22,319 bases of DNA from the NCBI GenBank assembly GCA_000719695.1, contig JOHN01000098.1, positions 1 to 22,319 on the forward strand. The letters run 5' to 3'. Position 1 is the stretch's first letter. The number at the start of each line of letters is the position of its first letter. This stretch comes from Streptomyces sp. NRRL F-6131 (GTDB lineage Bacteria; Actinomycetota; Actinomycetes; Streptomycetales; Streptomycetaceae). The translations under genes were made by a program, and so were the position numbers. The notes beneath the pieces were generated by a model. That model saw nothing but the letters and a program-made list of their open reading frames with translations, was not told where the DNA came from and ran no database searches. Shown in pieces: positions 15,116-22,319 of this stretch.

Positions 15116-15745
15116 TCACATGGTCAGGAGCATCGCGAACATGCCGATGCCCGTCGAGAGCCGGCAGGCCCGGGGCAGTCCGGTCGAGACCACCGCCACC
15201 GCGCCGCCGGACCCGCTCAGCAGGCGGCTGCCGGACCAGAGCGCGTACCCGCCGAAGTAGGCGAGCAGGGCGCCGGTCAGCGCCGGTGAACCGGCCGCCG
15301 CGTGGTGCCCGGCGTGCCCGGACCCGGCCGTCATCGCCAGCGCCGTGTAGGTCATCGCCAGGGCCCCGACCGCGTGGTGCAGCCGGTGCGCCCGCCGGTC
15401 CGGGCGGCGGAGGGCGGCGAGCACCAGGAGCACCGCGGGCGGACCGTACACCCAGGCCCAGACCTCACCGGGCACGGCCGTCCCGGCGACCGCCATGGCC
15501 GCCATGCCGCAGCCCATCAGCCCCTCGGCGAGGTCCGACTCGTGGGCGTGCAGCCGACCAGGCGCGAGCAGCCGATCCGGGGCGTGCAGCCGATCCGGGG
15601 CGTGCAGCCGACCGGGCGCGGCGCCGGTCCGGGCCGGGACCGCCGCGGGTGCGCACGGGGCGCGGCGCAGTCGGGAGAGGCAGTAGCCGCCGGAGGCCGC
15701 GGTGAGCGCGGCGAGCAGCCAGCTGACCAGGTCTGGACCGTGCAA
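15116..15745 (-). CDS. DUF5134 membrane protein with TTG start
   Basis: A 209-residue membrane protein matching the DUF5134 family by its His-rich helical core. A first helix (6-22) is followed by a linker containing a six-residue repeat (RLHAPD, RLHAPD, RLLAPG, RLHAHE), and then five hydrophobic helices (about 75-205), including AHRLHHAVGALAMTYTALAM and GHAGHHAAAGSP. The histidines could bind metal (inference). The function is unknown. The TTG at 15745 is chosen because GGGAGG lies exactly six bases upstream and no ATG or GTG alternative preserves the first helix. The same-direction M56 gene downstream may be co-transcribed. The 156 bases up to the ATPase stop show nothing recognisable. Confidence 0.8.
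   Translation of the reverse strand: MHGPDLVSWLLAALTAASGGYCLSRLRRAPCAPAAVPARTGAAPGRLHAPDRLHAPDRLLAPGRLHAHESDLAEGLMGCGMAAMAVAGTAVPGEVWAWVYGPPAVLLVLAALRRPDRRAHRLHHAVGALAMTYTALAMTAGSGHAGHHAAAGSPALTGALLAYFGGYALWSGSRLLSGSGGAVAVVSTGLPRACRLSTGIGMFAMLLTM
15546..15617 (-). repeat. Four 18-nt tandem repeats inside the DUF5134 gene
   Basis: Four units of 18 bases (15546-15563, 15564-15581, 15582-15599, 15600-15617), variants of GCGTGCAGCCGATCCGGG, keep the frame and encode the RLHAPD-type linker repeat. Copy number may vary between strains. Confidence 0.85.
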
Positions 15746-15751
15746 CGGCGG

Positions 15752-15757
15752 CCTCCC
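15752..15757 (-). promoter_or_regulatory. Ribosome binding site deciding the TTG start of DUF5134
   Basis: GGGAGG on the minus strand, six bases before TTG (15743-15745). It is the only well-placed site in the region and decides the start. Confidence 0.7.
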
Positions 15758-15901
15758 GGGCGGCGCGGACGGGCGTCCCGTCCACGATCACGGCTCGGTG
15801 CCGCGCGCAGCAGGGCGCGCACGGGGGCGCACGGTGGTGCCCTCCGTGGTGCGGCCCGCCGACGGGCGCCGGGCCGGCCGGGCCTCCTGGACCGGTCGGT
15901 G

Positions 15902-16678
15902 TCAGGGGGCGAGCCGGCCCGAGGCGATCACCCGGCTCAGGAACCGCCGCGTCCGCTCCTCCGTCGGGTCCCCGAACACCCGCTCCGGCGGCCCCTGTTC
16001 GAGCACCACCCCGCCGTCCAGGAAACAGACCTGGTCGGCGACCTCGCGCGCGAAACCCATCTCGTGGGTGGCGAGCAGCATCGTCATGCCCCGCTCCTTC
16101 AGAGCGCGCACCACCGCCAGCACCTCGCCGACCAGCTCCGGATCGAGCGCCGCGGTGATCTCGTCGAGCAGCAGCAGCCGCGGTCCGGTGGCCAGCGCCC
16201 GGACGATGGCCACCCGCTGCTGCTGCCCGCCGGAGAGCCGGTCCGGGTAGGCGCGCGCCTTGGCCGCCAGCCCCAGCAGGTCCAGCAGCTCCAGCGCCCG
16301 TTCCTCCGCCTCGGCGCGCGGCACGCCGTGCACCCGGCGCGGGGCGAGCGTCACGTTCTCCAGCACGGTCAGGTGCGGGAAGAGGTTGTAGGCCTGGAAG
16401 ACCACGCCGATCCGCCGCCGCACGGCGTCCTTGTCCACCCGCGGGTCGGTGATCTCGACGCCGTCCAGGAAGACCGCGCCGTCGTCGATCGGCTCCAGCA
16501 GGTTGACGCACCGCAGCAGCGTCGACTTGCCGGAGCCGGAGGCGCCGATCAGCGCCGTCACCGAGTGCTCCGGGACGCTCAGCCGGACGTCCCTGAGCAC
16601 CACCTGACCGTCGCCGAAGGTCTTGCGCACGGCCTCCAGCCGCAGCACCGGCCCGTCACCGGTCACCGGATCCGTCAC
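15902..16678 (-). CDS. Polar amino-acid ABC transporter ATP-binding protein
   Basis: A 258-residue ATPase of the polar amino-acid uptake family (GlnQ/HisP-like). Walker A is GASGSGKS (45-52), the Q-loop Gln95 in VVFQAYNLFPHLTV, the signature LSGGQQQR (148-155), Walker B LLLLDE (168-173), and the switch His205 in LATHEMGFA. The D-loop segment reads ITAALDP where PTSALDP is usual, a mild deviation. The GTG at 16678 overlaps the permease stop by four bases (GTGA), a sign of translational coupling. It energises the permease and works with the upstream lipoprotein; the order is lipoprotein, permease, ATPase. Confidence 0.95.
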   Translation of the reverse strand: MTDPVTGDGPVLRLEAVRKTFGDGQVVLRDVRLSVPEHSVTALIGASGSGKSTLLRCVNLLEPIDDGAVFLDGVEITDPRVDKDAVRRRIGVVFQAYNLFPHLTVLENVTLAPRRVHGVPRAEAEERALELLDLLGLAAKARAYPDRLSGGQQQRVAIVRALATGPRLLLLDEITAALDPELVGEVLAVVRALKERGMTMLLATHEMGFAREVADQVCFLDGGVVLEQGPPERVFGDPTEERTRRFLSRVIASGRLAP

Positions 16679-17643
16679 GGCACGCTCCCCTCGTACTGCC
16701 GGCGGTTCGCCCGCGCGGTCAGCCAGCCGGTGAACCGGGTCAGCGGGATCGTCAGCGCGACGAAGACGAGCGCCGCCACCAGGTAGGGGGTGGAGTTGAA
16801 CGACCGGCCGTTGATGATCTTCGCCGCGTAGACCGCGTCGATCACCCCGCCGATCGACACCAGCCCGGTGTCCTTCTGGAGGCTGACCAGGTTGTTGAGC
16901 AGCGGCGGCACCACCCGGCGCACCGCCTGGGGCAGCACCACGAACCGCATGGCCTGCGCGTGGGACAGGCCCAGCGAGCGGGCGGCGGCCAGCTGGCTGG
17001 GGTGCACCGACTCGATCCCGGCCCGGAACACCTCGGACACGTACGCCGCGTACGTCAGCACCAGCGCCGCGCCGCCCAGCCACAGCGGATCGGTGGTGAC
17101 CCCGGTCAGCCGCAGCGCCGGCACACCGGTGATCATCACGAGCAGGCAGATGATCATCGGCAGACCGAGGAAGAAGTCCACGTACACCGTGGCCAGCAGC
17201 CGCACCGGCAGGAAGACCGGCCCGCGCAGCGTCCGCAGCACCGCGAGCAGCAGACCGAGGACCAGGATCAGCACCCCGCAGACGGCCATCAGCTCCAGGT
17301 TGATCCGCAGGCCCCTGAGCACCTCGGGCAGGGCCTGCCGGGCGTACTCGGCACTGAGGAACGACCGCCGCACCGCCGGCCAGCCCGGCGAGCCGACCAC
17401 CAGCGCCACCAGGGCGACGGCGGTCAGCAGGGTCGAGGCGGTGGCGATCAGGGCCGAGCGTCGGGCCCGGCGGCGCCGGAACGCCTCGTGGGCCAGCCGG
17501 CGCGCCGAGGGCCGGTAGCCCGCCGGGTCGGCGGCCGGGGCCGTGGCCTTCGCGACGGAGACGCCCGCCCCGTCCGTCCTGGCGTCCTCGACGCCCAGGT
17601 CCCCGGCGTCCGTTCCCCGCGCGCCCGCGTCCTCCGTACTCAC
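16675..17643 (-). CDS. Polar amino-acid ABC transporter permease
   Basis: A 322-residue membrane protein. It has an unusually long cytoplasmic N-terminus (about 60 residues, Asp/Ala then Arg-rich), a first helix (SALIATASTLLTAVALVALVV), then about five more helices containing the His/Glu-type permease domain (LRINLELMAVCGVLILVLGL). The EAA-like loop is AAARSLGLSHAQAMRFVVLP, which contacts the ATPase. The GTG at 17643 overlaps the lipoprotein stop by four bases (GTGA). A single permease gene suggests a homodimer. The substrate is an amino acid, exact identity unknown. Confidence 0.93.
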   Translation of the reverse strand: MSTEDAGARGTDAGDLGVEDARTDGAGVSVAKATAPAADPAGYRPSARRLAHEAFRRRRARRSALIATASTLLTAVALVALVVGSPGWPAVRRSFLSAEYARQALPEVLRGLRINLELMAVCGVLILVLGLLLAVLRTLRGPVFLPVRLLATVYVDFFLGLPMIICLLVMITGVPALRLTGVTTDPLWLGGAALVLTYAAYVSEVFRAGIESVHPSQLAAARSLGLSHAQAMRFVVLPQAVRRVVPPLLNNLVSLQKDTGLVSIGGVIDAVYAAKIINGRSFNSTPYLVAALVFVALTIPLTRFTGWLTARANRRQYEGSVP

Positions 17644-18512
17644 CGCAGGACGGGGGCCGAGACGGCGTCGGACAGCCACTCCTTCTCCAGCCGCGCGAGG
17701 GTGCCGTCGGCCCGCAGCCCGTCCACCGCGGCCGAGACGCAGCCGGTCAGCCGGGACCCCTTGTCCAGCACCAGCCCGAACTGCTCGTCCCCGCCGCCAC
17801 CCGCCAGCTGACCGACCACCTGGGCCTCGGTCACCTCGGCGCCGGTGATGTAGAACGCCGTCGGCAGGTCCACCACCAGCGCCTCGACCTGACCGTTCCT
17901 CAGCGCGGCCTTCGCGAGGTCGTTGGAGTCGAAGACGGCCGGCTGGACGGACGGCCGGACGGTGCCGGTGATCGCCTCCAGACTCGTGGTGCCCACCTGC
18001 GCGCCCAGTTTGACGCCCTTGAGGTCGGCCAGGCTCCGGGCCGAGGCGGCCCGGGAACTCTTCAGCGCGATCACCGCCTGCCGGACGTCGTAGTAGCCGG
18101 AGGAGAAGTCCACCGCCTCACGGCGTTCGGCGCTGATCGACACCTGGTTGACGTCGAAGTCGAAGTCCTTGGGGCCGGGCGCCGTCGCCTTCCCGAACGG
18201 CGTGACGACCCAGGACACCTTCTCCCGGGGATAGCCCAGCTTCGCCGCCACCGCGTACGCCACCGCGGACTCGAAGCCCTTGCCGTTCTCCGGCCGGTCG
18301 TCCGAGAACCACGGCTCGTAGGCGGGCTTGTCCGTGCCGACGGTGAGGGTCCCGGCCGTCCGGGTCGGCAGCGCCCCGGCCGCGCAGTCGGCGGGGCCCG
18401 GGGGCGTGGCACCGGAGCCGGACGCCGGGTCCTGGGCGGCGCAGCCGGCGACCGAGGCCAGCAGCGCACCGGCGAGCAGGGCGGCGACGGCGGATGTGCG
18501 GGGGAGGGGCAT
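17640..18512 (-). CDS. Amino-acid ABC transporter substrate-binding lipoprotein
   Basis: A 290-residue lipoprotein. The signal peptide ends in the lipobox VAGC, with Cys24 as the lipidated residue. Residues 52-285 are the periplasmic-binding fold of SBP_bac_3 (GTLTVGTDKPAYEPWFSDD, GKGFESAVAYAVAAKLGY, FDFDVNQVSISAERREAVDF, LADLKGVKLGAQVGTTS). It captures an amino acid outside the membrane for the coupled permease and ATPase. The ATG at 18512 has AGGAG seven bases upstream. The 260-base divergent region to the DUF6421 gene shows no recognisable riboswitch, and no clear promoter for this strand. Confidence 0.94.
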   Translation of the reverse strand: MPLPRTSAVAALLAGALLASVAGCAAQDPASGSGATPPGPADCAAGALPTRTAGTLTVGTDKPAYEPWFSDDRPENGKGFESAVAYAVAAKLGYPREKVSWVVTPFGKATAPGPKDFDFDVNQVSISAERREAVDFSSGYYDVRQAVIALKSSRAASARSLADLKGVKLGAQVGTTSLEAITGTVRPSVQPAVFDSNDLAKAALRNGQVEALVVDLPTAFYITGAEVTEAQVVGQLAGGGGDEQFGLVLDKGSRLTGCVSAAVDGLRADGTLARLEKEWLSDAVSAPVLR

Positions 18513-18704
18513 GGCGGTGCTCCTGGACGCGAAGGGGCGGACCGGTCGGGTGGGGACCTCCCCCGGTGGCGGGCCCCGGACACGCGCGGCATGGTCGCCT
18601 TGGGGCCTTCGTCCCGCGCCGTCCGGAAGATCCCCTCGGCTGTTCACACGCCCGTGACGCGCCCTCCACCCCAGGTCACCGCAGATCCGCCGCCGAGACC
18701 CCCC

Positions 18705-18734
18705 TTGAACAGAAGAACCTTTCGTACTTATGGT
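18705..18734 (+). promoter_or_regulatory. Promoter of the DUF6421 operon
   Basis: TTGAAC (18705-18710) and TATGGT (18729-18734) with an 18-base spacer form a good housekeeping-type promoter. Transcription would start near 18741, giving a leader of about 32 bases. Confidence 0.65.
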
Positions 18735-18772
18735 GGTCTCGTTGAAAACCCTCCTGTCGAAGTGAGTCCCCG

Positions 18773-20173
18773 ATGCAGAATCTTTCGCCAAGGCTCGCCG
18801 TGGCGGCCGACGCCCCGGCCCAGAACCTCGCCGAGCACCCGGCCTGGCTGCGCCTGAAGGACGCCGTCGAGACCCTGCGGCCCCTGCAGTCCAAGGACGG
18901 CTCCATCGACCTGTCCGCCGTGCAGCGCCACACCGTCGACCCGCTGGTCGGCACCGTGCGCGCCGCCGTCGCCGAGCTGGCCCCGCTCTTCCCGCACGAC
19001 GCCGCCTACCTGGCCGCCGTCGACACGGACCTCGCCAAGTGGGCCGACACCGGCTACCGGGAGCCCGACTTCCTGGACTCGCTGCTCGCCTTCCAGCCCG
19101 CCGACCAGCGCGAGGACGGCCTCCAGCACCTGGTCGTCTTCCCGATGTACACGCAGAACGGCAACCCGAACCGCAACCTCGAAGCCGTCCTGCTGAACGT
19201 CGTCTGGCCGGAGTGGCTCGCCGAGCTGGAGCGCACCCGCTTCGACAACCCGATGTTCGTGCCGATCACCTTCACCGACTTCACGGCCGGCTACGACACC
19301 AACTCCGCCGTGCTCTTCCCGGAGACCGTGGCCGTGCGCAAGGCGCCGGAGCGGTTCACCTGGGGCGGCATCTTCTGCGACCGCGAGGCCGCCCGCTTCC
19401 GCGTGGTCTCCACCAACGCCGTCGAGCTGCTCGGCCTGGAGATCCCCGCCGACGCGCAGAGCCTGCTGGAGGACCAGGAGCGCTCGCAGCAGACCTTCGT
19501 GCTCTGGGACCTCATCCACGACCGGACCCACAGCCACGGCGACCTGCCGTTCGACCCCTTCATGATCAAGCAGCGCAGCCCGTTCTGGATGTACGGCCTG
19601 GAGGAGCTCCGCTGCGACCTCACCACCTTCAAGGAGGCGGTGAAGCTGGAGACCGAGGGCAACGTGCACGCCCGCGACGTCCAGTACGCGATCCTCTTCG
19701 ACCGCCTCTTCCGCTTCCCGGTCAGCGGCGACCGCGTCCGCAACTACGACGGCATGGGCGGCCAGCTGCTCTTCGCCTACCTGCACAAGCACGACGCGCT
19801 GCGCTGGCGCGACAACCGCCTCAGCATCGACTGGGAGCGCGCCCCGCAGGTCACCAACGCGCTCTGCGCCGAGATCGAGACCCTCTACCGGGACGGCATC
19901 GACCGCCCCAAGCCGGCCCACTGGATCGCCGCCTACGAGCTGGTCTCCCGCTACCTCACCCCGCACCCGGCCTCCACCTGGGCCAAGGGCACCGACGCGC
20001 TGCCGTTCGACATCACCGACGGCAAGGCGCTCAACAAGGCCCTGTGCGACGCTGTGGTGCCCGACGAGTTCCCGCTGAGCATGTTCTACGAGGCCCTCTC
20101 GAAGAAGCTCGGCGGCGTCATCGCCTCCACCGCCGGCATCACCGGCGCCGGCCTCCAGGGAGTCGCCGCGTGA
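18773..20173 (+). CDS. DUF6421 protein, putative gluzincin-like metalloprotein
   Basis: A 466-residue soluble protein of a family without known function, widespread in streptomycetes as I recall it. There is no signal peptide or membrane segment. The striking segment is WDLIHDRTHSHGDLPFDPF (245-263) followed by LEELRCDLTTFKEA (276-289). His249-Asp-Arg-Thr-His253 mimics the zincin HExxH, and Glu278-x3-Asp282 mimics the gluzincin third-ligand motif. The EELRCDL stretch also recalls the EECRAD motif of M49 dipeptidyl peptidases. A metal-dependent hydrolase is therefore possible (inference). The ATG at 18773 has only a weak GAAGTGAG upstream. It is the first gene of a coupled operon; its stop overlaps the dehydrogenase start by four bases. 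Confidence 0.88.
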   Translation: MQNLSPRLAVAADAPAQNLAEHPAWLRLKDAVETLRPLQSKDGSIDLSAVQRHTVDPLVGTVRAAVAELAPLFPHDAAYLAAVDTDLAKWADTGYREPDFLDSLLAFQPADQREDGLQHLVVFPMYTQNGNPNRNLEAVLLNVVWPEWLAELERTRFDNPMFVPITFTDFTAGYDTNSAVLFPETVAVRKAPERFTWGGIFCDREAARFRVVSTNAVELLGLEIPADAQSLLEDQERSQQTFVLWDLIHDRTHSHGDLPFDPFMIKQRSPFWMYGLEELRCDLTTFKEAVKLETEGNVHARDVQYAILFDRLFRFPVSGDRVRNYDGMGGQLLFAYLHKHDALRWRDNRLSIDWERAPQVTNALCAEIETLYRDGIDRPKPAHWIAAYELVSRYLTPHPASTWAKGTDALPFDITDGKALNKALCDAVVPDEFPLSMFYEALSKKLGGVIASTAGITGAGLQGVAA

Positions 20174-20937
20174 CCACCGCACCCACCGCACCCGTCGGGC
20201 CGCTGACCGGCAAGGTCATCGCCGTGGCCGGCGCCAGCGGCCCGGCCGGCCAGGCCGTGCTGCGCCGCCTCGCCTCCGACGGCGCCACCGTCATCGGCGC
20301 CGACATCGACGCCCAGCGACTGGAGGCGGCGCTCGACGCGGTCCGGATCGCCGTGCGCGGAGCGCGCGTCAGCGGCCAGGTCATCGACCTCCTCGACCCC
20401 CAGGAGGTCCACGACTGGGCCGACCACCTGGAGGCCGAGCACGGCCACGTCGACGGCGTCTTCCACCTCGTCGGCGGGTGGCGCGGCAGCAAGACCTTCT
20501 TCGACAGCCGGATCGACGACTGGGACTTCCTGCACGACACCGTCGTGCGCACCCTCCAGCACACCTCGCTGGCGTTCCAGCCCGCCCTGGTCCGCAGCGA
20601 GTCCGGCCGGTACGCGATGATCTCCGCCGCCGCCGCGCACAAGCCCACCGCGGGCGGTGCCGCCTACGCCGCCGCCAAGGCCGCCACCGAGGCCTGGACG
20701 CTCGCCATGGCGGACTCCTTCCGCAAGGAGACCACCGCCGAGGACGGCAAGCCCACCGCCGCGGCTGCCATCCTGGTGATCAAGGCGTTGGTCAGTCCCG
20801 AGATGCGGGCCGAGAAGCCGGAGGCGAAGTTCGCCGGCTTCACCGACACCGCCGACCTCGCCGCCCACCTGGCGGGCCTCTGGGACCGCCCCGCAGAAGA
20901 CCTGAACGGACAGCACCTGTGGCTGACAGCCCGATGA
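20170..20937 (+). CDS. Short-chain dehydrogenase/reductase
   Basis: A 255-residue NAD(P)-dependent oxidoreductase. The Rossmann motif is GASGPAG (21-27), the acidic residue after beta-2 is in GADID (43-47), the catalytic Ser is near SAAAAH (Ser152), and Tyr166-x3-Lys170 lies in AAYAAAKAATEAW. The glycine motif lacks the typical TGxxxGxG spacing, and the usual helix-4 Asn is not evident. Its substrate is unknown. The GTG at 20170 overlaps the DUF6421 stop (GTGA), and its own stop overlaps the aldolase ATG (ATGA), so the three proteins are probably made in fixed proportion. Confidence 0.9.
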   Translation: MTTAPTAPVGPLTGKVIAVAGASGPAGQAVLRRLASDGATVIGADIDAQRLEAALDAVRIAVRGARVSGQVIDLLDPQEVHDWADHLEAEHGHVDGVFHLVGGWRGSKTFFDSRIDDWDFLHDTVVRTLQHTSLAFQPALVRSESGRYAMISAAAAHKPTAGGAAYAAAKAATEAWTLAMADSFRKETTAEDGKPTAAAAILVIKALVSPEMRAEKPEAKFAGFTDTADLAAHLAGLWDRPAEDLNGQHLWLTAR

Positions 20938-22058
20938 CCGACCACGCCGACCACGCCGACCTCTCCGCCGTCTCCGGGCTCTCCGGGCTCTCCGGGAAGA
21001 CGGACGCTGAGCGGCGGCACGACCCCGCCGTCCGCGGCTTCGCCAGCGACAACTACGCCGGCGTGCACCCCGAGGTGCTCGCCGCGATAGCGCTCGCCAA
21101 CGGCGGTCACCAGATCTCCTACGGCGAGGACGACTACACCGCCCACCTGCAGGACGTCTTCCGCCGCCACTTCGGCGAGAAGGCCGAGGCGTACCCCGTC
21201 TTCAACGGGACCGGTGCCAACGTCGTCGCCCTGCAGGCCCTGCTGCCGCGCTGGGGCGCGGTGGTCGCCGCCGAGAGCGCCCACATCAACGTGGACGAGG
21301 GCGGCGCGCCGGAGAAGATGGGCGGCATCAAGCTGCTCACCGTCCCCACCCCCGACGGCAAGCTCACCCCCGAACTCATCGACCAGCAGGCCTGGGGCTT
21401 CGGCGACGAGCACCGCGCGCAGCCGCTCGCGGTCTCGATCACCCAGAGCACCGAGCTCGGCACCCTCTACACCGTGGAGGAGATCCGGGCGATCGTCGAC
21501 CACGCGCACCAGCTCGGCATGCTGGTCCACGTGGACGGCTCGCGCCTGGCGAACGCCGCCGCCTCGCTCGGCGTCCCGCTGCGCGCCTTCACCACCGACG
21601 TCGGCGTCGACGTGCTGTCCTTCGGCGGTACCAAGAACGGCCTGCTGCTCGGCGAGTGCGTGGTCGTGCTCAACCCCGAGAAGGTCCGGAACATCAAGTT
21701 CCTGCGCAAGACCTCGATGCAGCTGGCGTCGAAGATGCGCTTCGTCTCGGTCCAGTTCGAGGCGCTGCTCACCGGTGACCTCTACCTCCGCAACGCCGGC
21801 CACGCCAATGCCATGGCCACCCGGCTGGAGGCCGCGGTCCGCGAGATCGACGGCGTGACCGTGGTCCGCCCGGTCCAGGCGAACGCGGTGTTCGCGATCC
21901 TCCCGCGCGAGGTGAGCGAGCGACTGCAGAAGCGCTACCGCTTCTACTTCTGGAACGAGCACACCGGCGAGGTCCGCTGGATGTGCTCCTTCGACACCAC
22001 GGAGGCCGACATCGACGCCTTCGCGGCGGCCATCGCCGAGGAGATGGGCCGCGCCTGA
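20934..22058 (+). CDS. Low-specificity L-threonine aldolase (PLP-dependent)
   Basis: A 374-residue fold-type I PLP enzyme. Family members split L-threonine or allo-threonine into glycine and acetaldehyde. Lys234 in FGGTKNG is the Schiff-base lysine. GSRLANAA (202-209) follows the Asp201 that contacts the pyridine nitrogen, and FNGTGANVVAL (90-100) forms the cofactor pocket. The N-terminal 30 residues are low-complexity (HADHAD, SGLSGLSG) and atypical. The ATG at 20934 overlaps the dehydrogenase stop by four bases; a GTG at 20919 is a possible alternative. Coupling to the dehydrogenase and DUF6421 suggests all three act on one hydroxy-amino-acid-related pathway. Another beta-elimination or aldol substrate remains possible. 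Confidence 0.93.
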   Translation: MTDHADHADLSAVSGLSGLSGKTDAERRHDPAVRGFASDNYAGVHPEVLAAIALANGGHQISYGEDDYTAHLQDVFRRHFGEKAEAYPVFNGTGANVVALQALLPRWGAVVAAESAHINVDEGGAPEKMGGIKLLTVPTPDGKLTPELIDQQAWGFGDEHRAQPLAVSITQSTELGTLYTVEEIRAIVDHAHQLGMLVHVDGSRLANAAASLGVPLRAFTTDVGVDVLSFGGTKNGLLLGECVVVLNPEKVRNIKFLRKTSMQLASKMRFVSVQFEALLTGDLYLRNAGHANAMATRLEAAVREIDGVTVVRPVQANAVFAILPREVSERLQKRYRFYFWNEHTGEVRWMCSFDTTEADIDAFAAAIAEEMGRA

Positions 22059-22076
22059 CGCGCGCCCGGACCGCCG

Positions 22077-22112
22077 ATCGTCCCGTCCTGCGCCAGCAGG
22101 GCGGGACGATTT
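22077..22112 (+). terminator. Terminator of the DUF6421 operon
   Basis: A 14-bp stem with one G-U pair (22077-22090 with 22097-22110, loop CGCCAG), followed by TT. Its right arm abuts the -35 of the first rRNA promoter. Confidence 0.85.
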
Positions 22113-22140
22113 GCATGTGGCGCACCGATTCCCCTAGAGT
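22111..22140 (+). promoter_or_regulatory. Upstream rRNA operon promoter
   Basis: TTGCAT (22111-22116) and TAGAGT (22135-22140) with an 18-base spacer. It fits the multiple-promoter arrays of streptomycete rrn operons and begins right at the base of the preceding terminator. Confidence 0.7.
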
Positions 22141-22226
22141 TCCGGAGTCGCCGCGAGAGAGCGGGGGCAAGTGGAAAGCGAAGTCGGTTGAATGAAACTC
22201 CGGAAAACGGAGCGGAAAACATCTGA

Positions 22227-22232
22227 TAAGCT
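22227..22232 (+). promoter_or_regulatory. Proximal rRNA promoter -10 element
   Basis: TAAGCT within CTGATAAGCTGGAAAC matches the -10 neighbourhood of the proximal promoter of Streptomyces rrn operons. GGAAAAC occurs twice just upstream (about 22202-22208 and 22214-22220), and TTGAAT is at 22188-22193, too far for a simple -35. Confidence 0.6.
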
Positions 22233-22283
22233 GGAAACACGAAAGAACGAAGCGCCCGGAGGGCCGGTGTGAAAGCCGCCTGA

Positions 22284-22319
22284 AGGAAGCGTCCGTTCCT
22301 TGAGAACTCAACAGCGTGC
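22284..22319 (+). promoter_or_regulatory. 16S rRNA leader (antitermination/processing region)
   Basis: GGAAGCGTCCGTTCCTTGAG followed by AACTCAACAGCGTGC is the conserved leader found shortly upstream of 16S rRNA in streptomycetes. The window ends inside the leader, so 16S rRNA should follow within a few hundred bases. It includes the boxA-like/processing region. Confidence 0.9.

Noticed and set aside
15302..16786. Plus-strand open frame opposite the DUF5134 and ABC ATPase genes
   Set aside because: Arg/His/Gln-rich shadow of a clear ABC ATPase; no start site or domain.
18513..18772. SAM or other riboswitch upstream of the ABC lipoprotein gene
   Set aside because: I could not find the conserved blocks of known amino-acid-related riboswitches on the minus strand; the gap shows only the divergent operon promoter.
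18728..20191. Minus-strand open frame opposite DUF6421
   Set aside because: Low-complexity shadow; the plus strand has a promoter and coupled downstream genes.
22188..22232. TTGAAT paired with TAAGCT as a simple promoter
   Set aside because: The spacing is 33 bases, too long for a -35/-10 pair; only the -10 was retained.

Overview
The window is high-GC actinobacterial chromosome, almost certainly from a Streptomycetaceae member (Streptomyces or Kitasatospora). The evidence is the codon bias, the WhiJ-type XRE/DUF397/ATPase regulator set, a ydaO-type c-di-AMP riboswitch in front of an Rpf muralytic gene, a DUF6421 gene, and a 3' end that matches the conserved leader just upstream of Streptomyces 16S rRNA. 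I see no tRNA, CRISPR array, insertion sequence or prophage.

Region 1 (1-2342): a GH13 alpha-glucosidase gene broken by three internal deletions, then an intact MalR-type LacI regulator and a strong terminator. Region 2 (2343-4400): an orphan VapB-like small protein and a secreted Rpf-LysM-NlpC/P60 peptidoglycan hydrolase on the minus strand, preceded by a c-di-AMP riboswitch and a Crp-type box. Region 3 (4526-7941): a Tat-type exported or anchored G8/beta-helix protein that converges on a degenerate CbiX-domain gene; three 27-nt tandem repeats and a shared terminator lie between them.

Region 4 (7942-10899): a three-gene regulatory set, DUF397 (+), RsbW-like ATPase (-) and XRE-DUF5753 (+). 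Its intergenic regions carry several copies of the palindrome TGCACGTGCA. Region 5 (10968-13876): a TetR regulator, a DHA2-type MFS exporter and a divergent MarR regulator. The MFS promoter contains the same palindrome as the XRE region, as an identical 12-mer, which suggests a regulatory link or a shared binding specificity.

Region 6 (13877-15745): an M56 membrane metallopeptidase and a DUF5134 membrane protein, both minus strand, with repeats in and next to them. Region 7 (15902-18512): a translationally coupled polar amino-acid ABC importer (lipoprotein, permease, ATPase). Region 8 (18705-22112): a tightly coupled three-gene operon, DUF6421, short-chain dehydrogenase and threonine aldolase, in which the DUF6421 protein carries a gluzincin-like HDxxH...ExxxD pattern. 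Region 9 (22111-22319): rRNA operon promoters and leader, with the first promoter abutting the terminator of region 8.

The best candidates for undescribed biology are the DUF6421 operon, the shared operator-like palindrome, and the G8/beta-helix protein. All functional statements are read from sequence motifs by eye; no database search was run.
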